A stretch of DNA of 13,397 nucleotides, taken from contig JBJKRE010000267.1 in the NCBI GenBank assembly GCA_046704825.1, forward strand, positions 1-13,397, read 5' to 3'. A program made the translations under genes and the position numbers. This stretch comes from CAVRTJ01 sp046704825 (GTDB lineage: Bacteria; Acidobacteriota; UBA4820; DSQY01). Shown here in pieces: positions 6,409 to 13,387 of the stretch. Each line of letters starts with the position of its first letter. Positions within the stretch are counted from its first letter, which is position 1. A model generated the notes under the pieces. That model was not told the origin of the DNA, made no database searches, and saw only the letters and a list, made by a program, of their open reading frames with translations.

Positions 6409-7704
6409 TCAGCTTTCTTCCGCGGGGAATTTCCAGATGGCGACGAGTGCGAAGAGAAGGGTGAAGGCCAGCACGATGGCCACGGCGGGGAGCGCCGAAG
6501 CCAGGCCGAGCCCGCGCCAGGTGACGGCGTCGAGGGCGTCCATGGCCCAGCGGGTGGGAAGAAGGAGCGTGGCCTTCTGAAGCCAGGCGGGAAAGATGAA
6601 GGCAGGCACCCACGCACCGCCCAGCATGACGAGGATCAGGACGGCGAAGACCGCCAGCCCCCGGGTCGCCTCCGGCGTGCGGCCCAGCGCGGCGAGAAAC
6701 AGGCCGAAGGCCGAGGCCATCAAAGAGTAGGCGACGGCCAGTAGCAGGAACCCGGCCCAGCTTCCCTCGATGCGGATGCCGAAGACCATCATGCCGAAGC
6801 CCATGCACACCAGGAAGATGCAGAGGGATATGACCGCGCCGCTGACACCCCGGGCCATCAACAGCGTGGAGCGGCGCAGCGGGGCCGCCAGGAGCCGCTT
6901 CCAGATGCCCATGCGACGCTCCAGCAGAATCGCCATGCCGAACTCGATGGCCGCCATCAGGATGAACTGCAGGGCCATCCCGCCGAAGGAGTGGGAATAG
7001 GAATTGTAGGCCACGCCCTTGTGCGCCGTGACCGCCTCCGCCTTGGTGACGTAGGGAACGCCGATGCCACCCTGGATCGTCGGAGCAGTGTCTCCCGTCT
7101 CCGCGTTGCGCTTATTGAGGTTCAGGACGCCCTGCAGAATGGCGGTCAGGTCCTTCTTGCTTGCAGGCGCCATACTCGTGTCCTTCTCGATCTCACCGAG
7201 GGACCGGCGGACGCTGCGCATGCCGGCCGCGCCGGTGAAGGCCTCCTTGCTGACCACCTGCATCACGTGCTCGGTGAGAATGCCCTCGATCATGCCTGCT
7301 TCCGCGCTGTGCGAGGGATCTTCGAGAATCGTCAAGGTCGGCTTGTCCTGCTGGCGGAAGAAGGCGTCCACCGCGTCGCGGCCGAAGTGCCCCGGAAAGA
7401 CCACTGCGGCGGCCGCCTTGCCCTTTCGGACCAGCTCACGGGCCTGTTCGGCCGTGGCCGCCGGCTTGACGTCCAGGTTGGAGTCTTTCGCGAGCGCCTC
7501 GATGATGGATCGCGACACGGTGCTGTGGTCGAGATCCGCGACGCGCACGGCGATCTTCCCCCGGTCGCTGCTGTTGCCCGAGAAGAGGAATCCGAAGAAG
7601 GCGGCGATGACGATGGGCGCGGCGAAGGAGAGCACGACCGCCCGGCGGTCGGCGAAGAACAGGCTCAGATCCTTGCCCACCAGGGCCTTCAGCGCCTTGA
7701 TCAT
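6409..7704 (-). CDS. ABC-2 type exporter permease
   Basis: The protein has 431 residues. One membrane helix lies near residues 22-42 (VVLSFAAPIVIAAFFGFLF). A long extracytoplasmic region (about 45-230) follows, then five further helices (about 240-258, 285-305, 318-340, 345-370, 400-422). This is the layout of the ABC-2 membrane domain of the YhhJ/DrrB/NatB type, in which such a permease works with a separate ATPase to export drugs, lipids or other small molecules. The substrate cannot be read from sequence. The ATG at 7704 overlaps the ATPase stop as ATGA, and GAGGG lies 7 bases upstream, so translation is coupled. The frame is open further upstream, but that is a shadow of the ATPase gene. 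Confidence 0.9.
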   Translation of the reverse strand: MIKALKALVGKDLSLFFADRRAVVLSFAAPIVIAAFFGFLFSGNSSDRGKIAVRVADLDHSTVSRSIIEALAKDSNLDVKPAATAEQARELVRKGKAAAAVVFPGHFGRDAVDAFFRQQDKPTLTILEDPSHSAEAGMIEGILTEHVMQVVSKEAFTGAAGMRSVRRSLGEIEKDTSMAPASKKDLTAILQGVLNLNKRNAETGDTAPTIQGGIGVPYVTKAEAVTAHKGVAYNSYSHSFGGMALQFILMAAIEFGMAILLERRMGIWKRLLAAPLRRSTLLMARGVSGAVISLCIFLVCMGFGMMVFGIRIEGSWAGFLLLAVAYSLMASAFGLFLAALGRTPEATRGLAVFAVLILVMLGGAWVPAFIFPAWLQKATLLLPTRWAMDALDAVTWRGLGLASALPAVAIVLAFTLLFALVAIWKFPAEES

Positions 7705-8651
7705 CCGTCGTCCCTCAATCCGCGCCCGGTCAAAGCGAGGAAGATCGTTTCCAGGTCCGGACGCTCCGTCTGAAAGCTCGAGACCTCCAGCCCGTGCGCC
7801 TCCAGATGGGCGAGAAGGACCGAGGCGCCCGAGGTCAGGTCCTCCACCGTGGCGGTCAGGGTGCCGGATTGGAACGACACCTCGCTGAAGCCCGGAAGCG
7901 CGCACACGCCGTCGAGCCACGATCCGTCTCCGCCGTCCGGTCCGCGGACCTCCACCGCCAGCCGCCTGGGCTGCGGCAGGCCGGCTGCCAGCTCGCGCGT
8001 CGTACCCTCCGCCAGGACACGGCCGTGGTCCACGATGACGATCCGGGAGCACAGGCGCTCGGCCTCTTCCATGTAGTGTGTCGTGTACAGGATGGCCTTC
8101 CCCTGCGACCGGAGCACTTCCAGCATGTCGAAGATGGCGTTCCGGCTCTGGGGGTCCACGCCGACCGTGGGCTCGTCGAGAAGCAGGATGGATGGGTCGT
8201 GAAGGAGCCCGGCGGCAAGGTTCAGCCGGCGCTTCATGCCCCCGCTGAAGGTCTTGACCCGGCTGGACGCCCGTTCCGAAAGGCCGACGAACTTCAGCCC
8301 GTCCGCCACGGCCTTCTTGAGTTTCGTGCCGCCGAGCCCGTAGAGGGAGCCGAAGAGCCTGAGGTTCGCCTCCGCCGTGAGCCCGTCGAAGAGGGCCAGG
8401 TCCTGGGGCACCAGCCCGAGGGCGCGCTTGACCTCGCCGTTGGACGTGGCGGGGCGGCCCATCAGGGAGACCTCGCCGCTGTCGGGTGAGAGGAGCCCGG
8501 CGATCATGGAGACCGTCGTCGTCTTGCCGGCGCCGTTCGGGCCCAGCAGCCCCACGACCTCTCCCGCGTCCAGACGAAGGGACACGTCCTCGACGGCCTT
8601 CAGGTCTCCGTAGCTTTTCACCAGGTGCCGCGCTTCCAGTACCGAGCCCAT
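7701..8651 (-). CDS. ABC exporter ATP-binding protein (DrrA/CcmA-type)
   Basis: The protein has 316 residues. Walker A is GPNGAGKTT (37-45), Q-loop Gln83, signature FSGGMKRRL (135-143), Walker B ILLLDEP (155-161) and H-loop His192 in YTTHYMEEAE. A C-terminal extension (about 225-316), typical of drug/lipid ABC-2 ATPases, follows the nucleotide-binding domain. It powers the permease encoded immediately downstream with a 4-base overlap. The ATG at 8651 is chosen because AGAGGAG lies directly upstream; the frame extends 9 codons further without an ATG. Catalytic residues are all present. The divergent neighbour at 9040 gives no hint of substrate. Confidence 0.92.
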   Translation of the reverse strand: MGSVLEARHLVKSYGDLKAVEDVSLRLDAGEVVGLLGPNGAGKTTTVSMIAGLLSPDSGEVSLMGRPATSNGEVKRALGLVPQDLALFDGLTAEANLRLFGSLYGLGGTKLKKAVADGLKFVGLSERASSRVKTFSGGMKRRLNLAAGLLHDPSILLLDEPTVGVDPQSRNAIFDMLEVLRSQGKAILYTTHYMEEAERLCSRIVIVDHGRVLAEGTTRELAAGLPQPRRLAVEVRGPDGGDGSWLDGVCALPGFSEVSFQSGTLTATVEDLTSGASVLLAHLEAHGLEVSSFQTERPDLETIFLALTGRGLRDDG

Positions 8652-8760
8652 AGCTCCTCTAACGTGAACGCCAATCACAAAGTTTCACCGGTGGCCCTTT
8701 CGCTTCGTCAGCCGTTCCGAACCCAGCAGCAGACGATGCCCGGCGGCGACGATTCCTGGC

Positions 8761-8766
8761 AATATA
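8761..8766 (-). promoter_or_regulatory. Possible extended -10 of the ABC exporter unit
   Basis: The minus-strand sequence TGCTATATT has a TGn-TATATT extended -10, but no good -35 lies 16-18 bases upstream. The predicted leader is about 100 nt. This is a tentative call. Confidence 0.3.
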
Positions 8767-8769
8767 GCA

Positions 8770-8872
8770 CAAGAACAGGGACAGCCACCTGCTTCTGACT
8801 CATGAGCATATTCCGCATGCCAGACCTAAAGACTTGACACGGATTCCCTACTGCAATCTAAAGACTTGCCCC
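8770..8872 (+). repeat. Intergenic repeat-like block between the divergent genes
   Basis: CTAAAGACTTG occurs twice (8826-8836 and 8858-8868; period 32), followed by ACAC and CCCC respectively. A CAGGGACAGCCACCTG dyad (CAGG/CCTG arms, 8777-8792) precedes them. Related CTAA-GAGTAAGAC strings occur at 12803 and 13293. These look like dispersed intergenic repeats of the kind tied to RAYT transposases. The remaining bases of 8652-9039 show no gene. Confidence 0.45.
8834..8862 (+). promoter_or_regulatory. Possible promoter of the Asp-box protein gene
   Basis: TTGACA (8834-8839) and TCTAAA (8857-8862) are 17 bases apart. Both elements fall within or beside the two CTAAAGACTTG repeats, so the promoter may be created by the repeat pair or be a coincidence. 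The leader to the start at 9040 would be about 170 nt. Confidence 0.35.
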
Positions 8873-9039
8873 TTCTCCGGCAGGCTGATATAGTTAATCA
8901 GTAAAGTAAATCTGGATCGCTATTTCCATGCAGAGCAGTATCTTCGACAATCCGATTTGGCACTGTGGGCCTGATCCAAATCCGCGTGGCTTCAGACCAT
9001 CCGGGGTGACTCAGCGGGCGTTTATGGAGGACTCAGAGC

Positions 9040-10869
9040 ATGCACACGCGATCGAAGGGATTTATTCTTGGCTTGGTTATTGCGCTGTGCCTGGGCATGG
9101 TTGCCGGGGCCGCGCAAGCTGCAGTCAAAAGCACGCCGGGTCACGGCCGGCCTGGCACGCTGCCGCGGTTCCCGGCCAGTTGGCATGGCCATCTTCCGGG
9201 AGAAAGAGGGATGAGCCCGCAGGGGGCAAGTAAAGGGACGCGCCCTCAGGCGTCAAGCTATGTCGATATGACCGGAGCGGTGAGCCAGTGCCCGACATCC
9301 AATGCCGAAGTCGACCAGGCTGTCGACGGCTCGTACGTCTACGAAGCCTGGATCGGCTGCAGCGACTCGGATGGACATTCTGGGATCGGCTTTGCCCGAT
9401 CGACCGACGGCGGCCGGACGTTCGGGCCCTCCACGGTACTGCCGGGATCGACGCCAGGCTGGGTCGGGGATATTTACGTAGGGGGTAGCGCGTGGGATCC
9501 CGCAGTGGCGGTTGCCCCCGATGGGACCCTCTATGTTGCGTACATGAACAACTCAATCACGAAGAACACCGCCGGCCAATATGTCTGGCAGATGAGCCCG
9601 CTGGTTGCGGTGTCGTTCGATCACGGCGAGACCTTTCCACAAGTGACGATCTTGCCTGTCCCCCCGATCGGCGATTTCGGGGTTGGGTATGGAAACTGGG
9701 GTGATCGCGATTGGATTGCGGTGGGACACGACGGGACGGTCTATGTGACGTGGGATTACGGCCCGAGGGCTGACCAGATCGGCTACCTCTGTGATCCGAC
9801 GGGCAGCTGCGCATTCTCGGGTGGTGACTTCAATGCCGTGATCCAGAAATCGGTCGATGGCGGGCAGACCTGGACGATGCCGACCGCCATAAGTCCCGGC
9901 TTCCCATACGGCGGCGCCTACATGGCCCGCATCGTGGTCGAGCCCGACGGCACACTCGGGGCCCTCTATTGGGGTCACGACACCGACCCATCCACGCTCG
10001 CAGTCAGTAACGGGTTTGAATATTTCACAAGCTCGACCGACGGCGGGACGAGTTGGTCCGCGCCTGTGGCAGTCGGTCCCGGAGCAGGCACGATCGCGTT
10101 GCCGACCTGGTGGATCGATGGCTCACTCGCGGTCGATTCCGCCGGCACCCTGTACGCAGCCTGGGACACGCAGAACGATACAGGCGATATTGGCTGGCTT
10201 GCCAGCTCGACCGACGGCGGCCAAACCTGGTCTGCACCGATCGAGGTCACTTCCGGTCCTGGTGAAAATCTGCTCTCGGTGATCGCGGCAGGACCCGGCG
10301 ACGTCTTCGTCGCCTGGCAGACGCCGAACACACCCGAGGGATACGCGACCTTCCTGCGCCGGTTTTCACTCTCGAGGGGATGGACGACACCGGTAAACAA
10401 AATCTCGCCCGCCTACGGAGACCCCGGCATCTGGCCCGGCGACTCCTTCGGGCTTTCCACGCTGCAAAACGGCATCGTGCCGGCAGTTGTCCTCAGCTGG
10501 GGTAGCGCGATCAACGGCAACACGGTTTCCGAGATCTACTCGTCCGTGGTCACTCTTCCGCCCTACACGGAAAAGTTCCACGACGACACCGGCGCGTGCA
10601 CCGTGTGCATCGACGGCGCGACCGGTGCCTTCCAGTGGACCGACACCAACGGCCACGTCTACACCGGAACGGTCGAGGTCTACAACGGCGGGACCATGTT
10701 CTGGAGCGAGCCCGGGGCCTCGCAGTACGTCTACATCTACTACGACCCCAACGACCACACGGCCTGGGGCTACGTGTACGACTACACGACCTACACTTAC
10801 TCCAGCCTCTTCGACAGCAACACCCTGAACGACCCGCCAGGCTGCGGTGTAGCACAGCCGCCCGTGTAA
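9040..10869 (+). CDS. Secreted Asp-box (BNR) beta-propeller protein, sialidase-like fold
   Basis: The protein has 609 residues. A signal peptide covers 1-27 (basic start, FILGLVIALCLGMVAG, AQA cleavage site), so the protein is exported. A Gly/Pro-rich linker (about 28-75) precedes a propeller domain (about 80-500). Asp-box turns are STDGGRTF (about 122), SFDHGETF (about 192), SVDGGQTW (about 271), SSTDGGTSW (about 331) and SSTDGGQTW (about 389). Asp boxes mark sialidase-type propellers but also non-enzymatic proteins; I do not see the arginine triad or FRIP motif of true neuraminidases, so hydrolase activity is not claimed. A separate C-terminal domain (about 505-609) contains CTVC and is rich in Tyr, Thr and Gly. 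By hand count, about 93% of codons there end in G or C, against about 72% in a propeller sample, hinting at a fused module. The start is set by GGAGG 9 bases upstream of the ATG at 9040. Confidence 0.8.
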   Translation: MHTRSKGFILGLVIALCLGMVAGAAQAAVKSTPGHGRPGTLPRFPASWHGHLPGERGMSPQGASKGTRPQASSYVDMTGAVSQCPTSNAEVDQAVDGSYVYEAWIGCSDSDGHSGIGFARSTDGGRTFGPSTVLPGSTPGWVGDIYVGGSAWDPAVAVAPDGTLYVAYMNNSITKNTAGQYVWQMSPLVAVSFDHGETFPQVTILPVPPIGDFGVGYGNWGDRDWIAVGHDGTVYVTWDYGPRADQIGYLCDPTGSCAFSGGDFNAVIQKSVDGGQTWTMPTAISPGFPYGGAYMARIVVEPDGTLGALYWGHDTDPSTLAVSNGFEYFTSSTDGGTSWSAPVAVGPGAGTIALPTWWIDGSLAVDSAGTLYAAWDTQNDTGDIGWLASSTDGGQTWSAPIEVTSGPGENLLSVIAAGPGDVFVAWQTPNTPEGYATFLRRFSLSRGWTTPVNKISPAYGDPGIWPGDSFGLSTLQNGIVPAVVLSWGSAINGNTVSEIYSSVVTLPPYTEKFHDDTGACTVCIDGATGAFQWTDTNGHVYTGTVEVYNGGTMFWSEPGASQYVYIYYDPNDHTAWGYVYDYTTYTYSSLFDSNTLNDPPGCGVAQPPV

Positions 10870-10897
10870 CGACGCGGCTGACGTGTGGCACATGAAG

Positions 10898-10926
10898 GCG
10901 CGGGGCTCCGGCCCCGCGCTTCCTTC
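10898..10926 (+). terminator. Probable intrinsic terminator of the Asp-box gene
   Basis: GCGCGGGGC (10898-10906) and GCCCCGCGC (10911-10919) form a 9-bp GC stem with a TCCG tetraloop, 28 bp after the stop codon. The tail TTCCTTC is pyrimidine-rich but not a pure T-run. Confidence 0.6.
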
Positions 10927-10927
10927 A

Positions 10928-11016
10928 GGGTCAAAAAGGGCCCTCTAAGCCCCTATTTGCCCTCATAATTCCGCGGATCTCACACCTTATCAGATACTCA
11001 GCTTGGCGCGACGCCG
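10928..11016 (+). repeat. Long repeat, copy A
   Basis: Aligned by eye without gaps to 12659-12747, it matches at about 80 of 89 positions. It contains the palindrome AGGGCCCT (10937-10944), TCTAAGCCCCTATTTGCCC, and CTTATCAGATACTCAGCTTGG near its right end. It begins directly after the Asp-box gene terminator. Confidence 0.85.
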
Positions 11017-11034
11017 ATGTCGATCAATCTCCTT

Positions 11035-11841
11035 CTAACGTTGAGCCCCTGTTTTCCTAAGGAACGCCTTAACGGCGGCAATTTCCTTCTTGTAGACTTT
11101 GGTCCACAGAGGAACCATCTCGGGGCGGCCCTCAGTCTTAAACAGTTCAGGCGTGGCAAGCCGATGCTTAAGGTCCGGTAGCACTACCTGCCTATAGTAG
11201 GACCTGAAGTGAGCGTCGGACTTTACGAATTTCCTTCCATTCCAGGCGTAGACGTGCGGGAACACGGCTAAGGGGTCAGTTCCGGCGTCCTTAAAGTCGA
11301 CGAGGTTAGGTACTACGATCTGGCTCTCACCATTCTGACTCAAATGCAGGATTTGAAGGGGGAGTACACCCCAGCCATCGAGCTCTTGGGCTTTGAGCGT
11401 GTTACCTTCTTGATGAACAATGACGAGGCTGTTATATAGGCCTCGCCGGCTTGTGTCGACAGGAATTATCAGTTCGAGCCATCCATCATTGAGAAGATCG
11501 CAAAACTCACACTTTCCCACATTAAAGTCCACTATGAACTCATCGGGATCCAGAATCTGCAACATTTTCATCATGACCTGTGGAGCAGGCAACAACTTCT
11601 CTAGTGTTGGCTTCTGCGCGTCGAGCCAGGGTGTCCCGCATAGCTTATCAAGTGCAGTGCGGGCTATTTGGTCACTTGCCGTGGTTTCTTGAGCCAAGGT
11701 TAAGGCTTGAGCAAATACCACAAACAAGAAAGCGGCAGCCGACACAATTGCTATCTTCTTCAAGTTTCGATGGGTTTCGATGGGTTTTCGATGGGGTTTT
11801 CGATGGGGTCGGACCAAGCTAACTTGCTGACTCATAAGCAT
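11035..11841 (-). CDS. Secreted hypothetical protein, passenger of the RAYT region
   Basis: The frame has 268 residues. The body after the signal peptide has the motifs CDLLNDGWLELIIPVD, NSLVIVHQEG, SQIVVPNLVDF, DPLAVFPHVYAWNGRKF and YYRQVVLPDLK. These suggest repeated beta structure somewhat like VCBS/FG-GAP-type proteins, but I do not recognise a defined family. A signal peptide begins at LKKIAIVSAAAFLFVVFAQA (residues 27-46). The preceding 26 residues are translated repeat DNA: repeat M gives MLMSQQVSLVRP and tandem units give HRKPHRKPIETHR. The ATG at 11841 has GGAG 5 bases upstream and overlaps the RAYT 3' end by 23 nt, so coupled translation is likely. A TTG at 11763 would give a classical MKKIAIV-type signal peptide (242 aa) but has no Shine-Dalgarno. 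The stop is TAG at 11035. GC content looks lower than in the left part of the window. Confidence 0.7.
   Translation of the reverse strand: MLMSQQVSLVRPHRKPHRKPIETHRNLKKIAIVSAAAFLFVVFAQALTLAQETTASDQIARTALDKLCGTPWLDAQKPTLEKLLPAPQVMMKMLQILDPDEFIVDFNVGKCEFCDLLNDGWLELIIPVDTSRRGLYNSLVIVHQEGNTLKAQELDGWGVLPLQILHLSQNGESQIVVPNLVDFKDAGTDPLAVFPHVYAWNGRKFVKSDAHFRSYYRQVVLPDLKHRLATPELFKTEGRPEMVPLWTKVYKKEIAAVKAFLRKTGAQR
11765..11808. repeat. Tandem repeat inside the passenger gene 5' end
   Basis: On the plus strand there are two 10-base units TTTCGATGGG (11765-11784) followed by two 12-base units TTTTCGATGGGG (11785-11808). The last GGGG merges with the start of repeat copy M. On the coding strand the 12-base units add four residues each (PHRK) without shifting frame; the 10-base units would shift it. 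Confidence 0.9.
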
Positions 11842-11877
11842 CTGTTCTCCATAATAGCATGTTATTGGGGCTTAGAG
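11805..11877 (-). repeat. Long repeat, inverted copy M spanning the RAYT-passenger junction
   Basis: GGGGTCGGACCAAGCTAA (11805-11822) is the exact reverse complement of the corresponding part of the copy B units, and GGGGCTTAGAG (11867-11877) matches the other conserved block. The middle is diverged and about four bases shorter. It supplies the RAYT stop codon (TAG within GTTAGCTTGG) and the start codon and first residues of the passenger. Confidence 0.7.
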
Positions 11878-12625
11878 CCTTCATTTTAGGTGGAAAATGG
11901 CCCTCGTAAGCGCCCGACAACTCCTTCAGTTGATAGCACCCTTCCCCAGCCAGGATCCGTCTTCCAGAAGCCCTTGCGCCCAGCCTGGCCTGGACCTGCT
12001 CAAGGAAGTCGGGACTCCCAACCGCGATGCTCTCGGACCATTGGCTCTGCCTCCTCATCGCGGTACTGCTCAGCCCTTGCTCAACCCATCTACGATGGGC
12101 AAGGCTCAACTCACAGTCCTCCTTGATGCCCAGCAGGCCATTCAGCGCCGCGCGGTCAATGAGTCGATACCGCTTTGGGGGGGATTGAATCTCTCGGTAT
12201 CCCCCATGCCGCCACTGTGCAGGGTGCCGCACCGCCCCTGCTCTAACCATGTTCAGATCGATGTACACGATGCACCGAACCAGGTGATCTTCACTCTGCA
12301 CCGCAGTCGCGTGGTACCGGTCTTCCCAGAATGCGCCCTTTCGCTCCTTCCGCTCATTGTAGCTCTGTGCGGTGCGCCCCGCCGCCAGTTGGAGACTCCT
12401 TGGAATGACGTCGGTCCCGGCCCTGTCGTATACGAGGAGATGAATGTGGTTCGACGTTGCACTGTAGTCCAGCACGACAAGCCCGTAACGCTTCTTTGCC
12501 TCGTACAGCCACCTGAGCCACTCCTGTCGGTCCCTGGAGAACTTCAACAGGAATTCCTTCTTATGGCACCGGTGCGTGATGTGCCATACCAGACCAGGTT
12601 CATAGTGCCGGTTCGCCCTCGCCAT
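11819..12625 (-). CDS. REP-associated tyrosine transposase (RAYT, Y1_Tnp family)
   Basis: The protein has 268 residues. The N-terminal Y1 HUH domain contains WHITHRCHKKEFLLKF (14-29), the metal-binding HUH motif SNHIHLLV (His60, His62), FWEDRYHATAV (99-109) and the catalytic tyrosine in VYIDLNMVRAG (Tyr121). A C-terminal extension follows, ending in LSPNNMLLWRTD. RAYTs are single-copy IS200/IS605 relatives that nick single-stranded REP-type repeats and are thought to spread them. All catalytic residues are present, so the protein looks intact. The ATG at 12625 has GAGAGAGGG directly upstream. Inverted copies of the ~89 bp repeat lie just upstream (copy B) and across its 3' end (copy M), as expected for cognate target sites. 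The passenger gene overlaps its end by 23 nt. Confidence 0.88.
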   Translation of the reverse strand: MARANRHYEPGLVWHITHRCHKKEFLLKFSRDRQEWLRWLYEAKKRYGLVVLDYSATSNHIHLLVYDRAGTDVIPRSLQLAAGRTAQSYNERKERKGAFWEDRYHATAVQSEDHLVRCIVYIDLNMVRAGAVRHPAQWRHGGYREIQSPPKRYRLIDRAALNGLLGIKEDCELSLAHRRWVEQGLSSTAMRRQSQWSESIAVGSPDFLEQVQARLGARASGRRILAGEGCYQLKELSGAYEGHFPPKMKALSPNNMLLWRTDAYESAS

Positions 12626-12658
12626 ACCCTCTCTCCGCTCCTTAGCCGCCCCTTTTCG

Positions 12659-12747
12659 GGGTCAAAAAGGGCCCTCTAAGCCCCTATTTGCCCCCATTTT
12701 TCTGCGTATCTCACACCTTATCAGATACTTAGCTTGGTCCGACCCCG
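12659..12747 (+). repeat. Long repeat, copy B
   Basis: It matches copy A at about 80 of 89 positions. It lies just upstream of the RAYT gene, with 33 bp between it and the start codon. It has the same AGGGCCCT palindrome and a GGTCCGACC core at the right end, where copy A is degenerate (GGCGCGACG). Confidence 0.85.
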
Positions 12748-12791
12748 TACGCATGCTTATCAGGCACTTAGCTTGGTCCGACCCCGTACGC
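12717..12791 (+). repeat. Two tandem 36-bp units at the end of copy B
   Basis: CTTATCAG-N2-ACTTAGCTTGG-TCCGACCCCGTACGC occurs at 12717-12752 and 12756-12791, separated by ATG, with only two differences (AT against GC after CTTATCAG). The second unit is followed by GCCGTACGCG, a partial further copy of the end. This is the most conserved part of the family and probably its functional core. Confidence 0.85.
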
Positions 12792-12802
12792 GCCGTACGC
12801 GT

Positions 12803-12819
12803 CTAAAGAGTAAGACCTG
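12803..12819 (+). repeat. Dispersed CTAAAGAGTAAGAC motif, copy 1
   Basis: CTAAAGAGTAAGACCTG is followed by CCCC. Copy 2 at 13293-13309 (CTAAGGAGTAAGACTTG) differs at two positions. Together the pair flanks the gene at 12853-13200, and both relate to the CTAAAGACTTG pair near 8826. Confidence 0.5.
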
Positions 12820-12852
12820 CCCCACTGCCACTCTTGACCCCACTGTCACACA

Positions 12853-13200
12853 TTACCGCAGGTATTCCCAGTATATTACCCAGTCCCCAATAATAACTAG
12901 GAGGTCCGTGTCGACTTTGGGATACTCCCTCGCAATACGATCCCTGTATTTGTCGAGGCTAATATCTTCGACGCTTGCACACTTGTCCTTGGGCGCCCCA
13001 AGGTAATCACTCAGCACACCTTTTCCGAATGAATAGATATTCTTAAAGGTATCAGCTAGGTCGGCAACCTCACTGGTATCGACCTTTACTTTGAACTTCC
13101 GACGGATGCGCTTAACCATTCTATCCGCAAAATCCGATGGGACAGGGCCATACACTTTCGACGTCTCGTTAGCCAGATCGAGCTGTATTTCTTTGTCCAT
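12853..13200 (-). CDS. Hypothetical 115-aa charged soluble protein
   Basis: I do not recognise the family. The frame is 115 residues, rich in Lys, Arg, Asp and Glu, with no signal peptide or membrane segment. It appears mostly alpha-helical in its first two thirds (ADRMVKRIRRKFKVKV, VADLADTFKNIYSFGKG), and the C-terminus is hydrophobic and aromatic (DLLVIIGDWVIYWEYLR). The upstream AGGTG, 8 bases before the ATG at 13200, is a modest ribosome-binding site. Codon use and base composition are less GC-rich than in the left part of the window, consistent with an accessory gene. It lies in an island bounded by CTAA-GAGTAAGAC motifs. The helical, aromatic build would suit an antitoxin-like or small regulatory protein, but no partner gene is seen, so no function is proposed. 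Confidence 0.6.
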   Translation of the reverse strand: MDKEIQLDLANETSKVYGPVPSDFADRMVKRIRRKFKVKVDTSEVADLADTFKNIYSFGKGVLSDYLGAPKDKCASVEDISLDKYRDRIAREYPKVDTDLLVIIGDWVIYWEYLR

Positions 13201-13292
13201 TCTTTAGCACCTAAATTCGATCGCGCATTCCAACGTTTGAGCCTAGAGGCGCCCCGGAGAATAATTAGGGCAAGCCACCTATACCCTTAAGG

Positions 13293-13309
13293 CTAAGGAG
13301 TAAGACTTG
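13293..13309 (+). repeat. Dispersed CTAAGGAGTAAGAC motif, copy 2
   Basis: It is a near copy of 12803-12819. It lies within an inverted repeat GGCTAA (13291-13296) / TTAGCC (13318-13323). Confidence 0.45.
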
Positions 13310-13387
13310 ATGATCATTTAGCCGGCTCCTTCGATGGGCGTACAGTGACTTTGACGAGTTGCTGTTCGCTCAGGAAGGAGGCCGGTG

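Larger units (their letters stand above)
10928..12791. mobile_element. Candidate RAYT-repeat unit with passenger gene
   Basis: Three related repeat copies enclose two minus-strand genes: copy A (10928-11016, plus), copy M (11805-11877, inverted) and copy B (12659-12747, plus, with a tandem extension to 12791). The RAYT gene lies between inverted copies M and B; the secreted hypothetical lies between A and M. The RAYT-between-inverted-repeats layout resembles REPtrons. Whether the whole segment moves as one unit is inference; no target duplication was identified. Confidence 0.45.

Noticed and set aside
6991..7888. Plus-strand frames over the ABC exporter
   Set aside because: They are antisense shadows of the permease and ATPase; no domain or ribosome-binding site.
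7705..8052. N-terminal extension of the ABC permease frame
   Set aside because: It runs inside the ATPase gene, is Arg/Gly-rich, and the ATG at 7704 has a good ribosome-binding site and ATGA coupling.
11897..12679. Plus-strand 260-codon frame opposite the RAYT
   Set aside because: It is a shadow of the RAYT, whose HUH and Tyr motifs are intact on the other strand.
12717..12791. Tandem units as a CRISPR array
   Set aside because: Only two units separated by three bases; no spacers and no cas genes.
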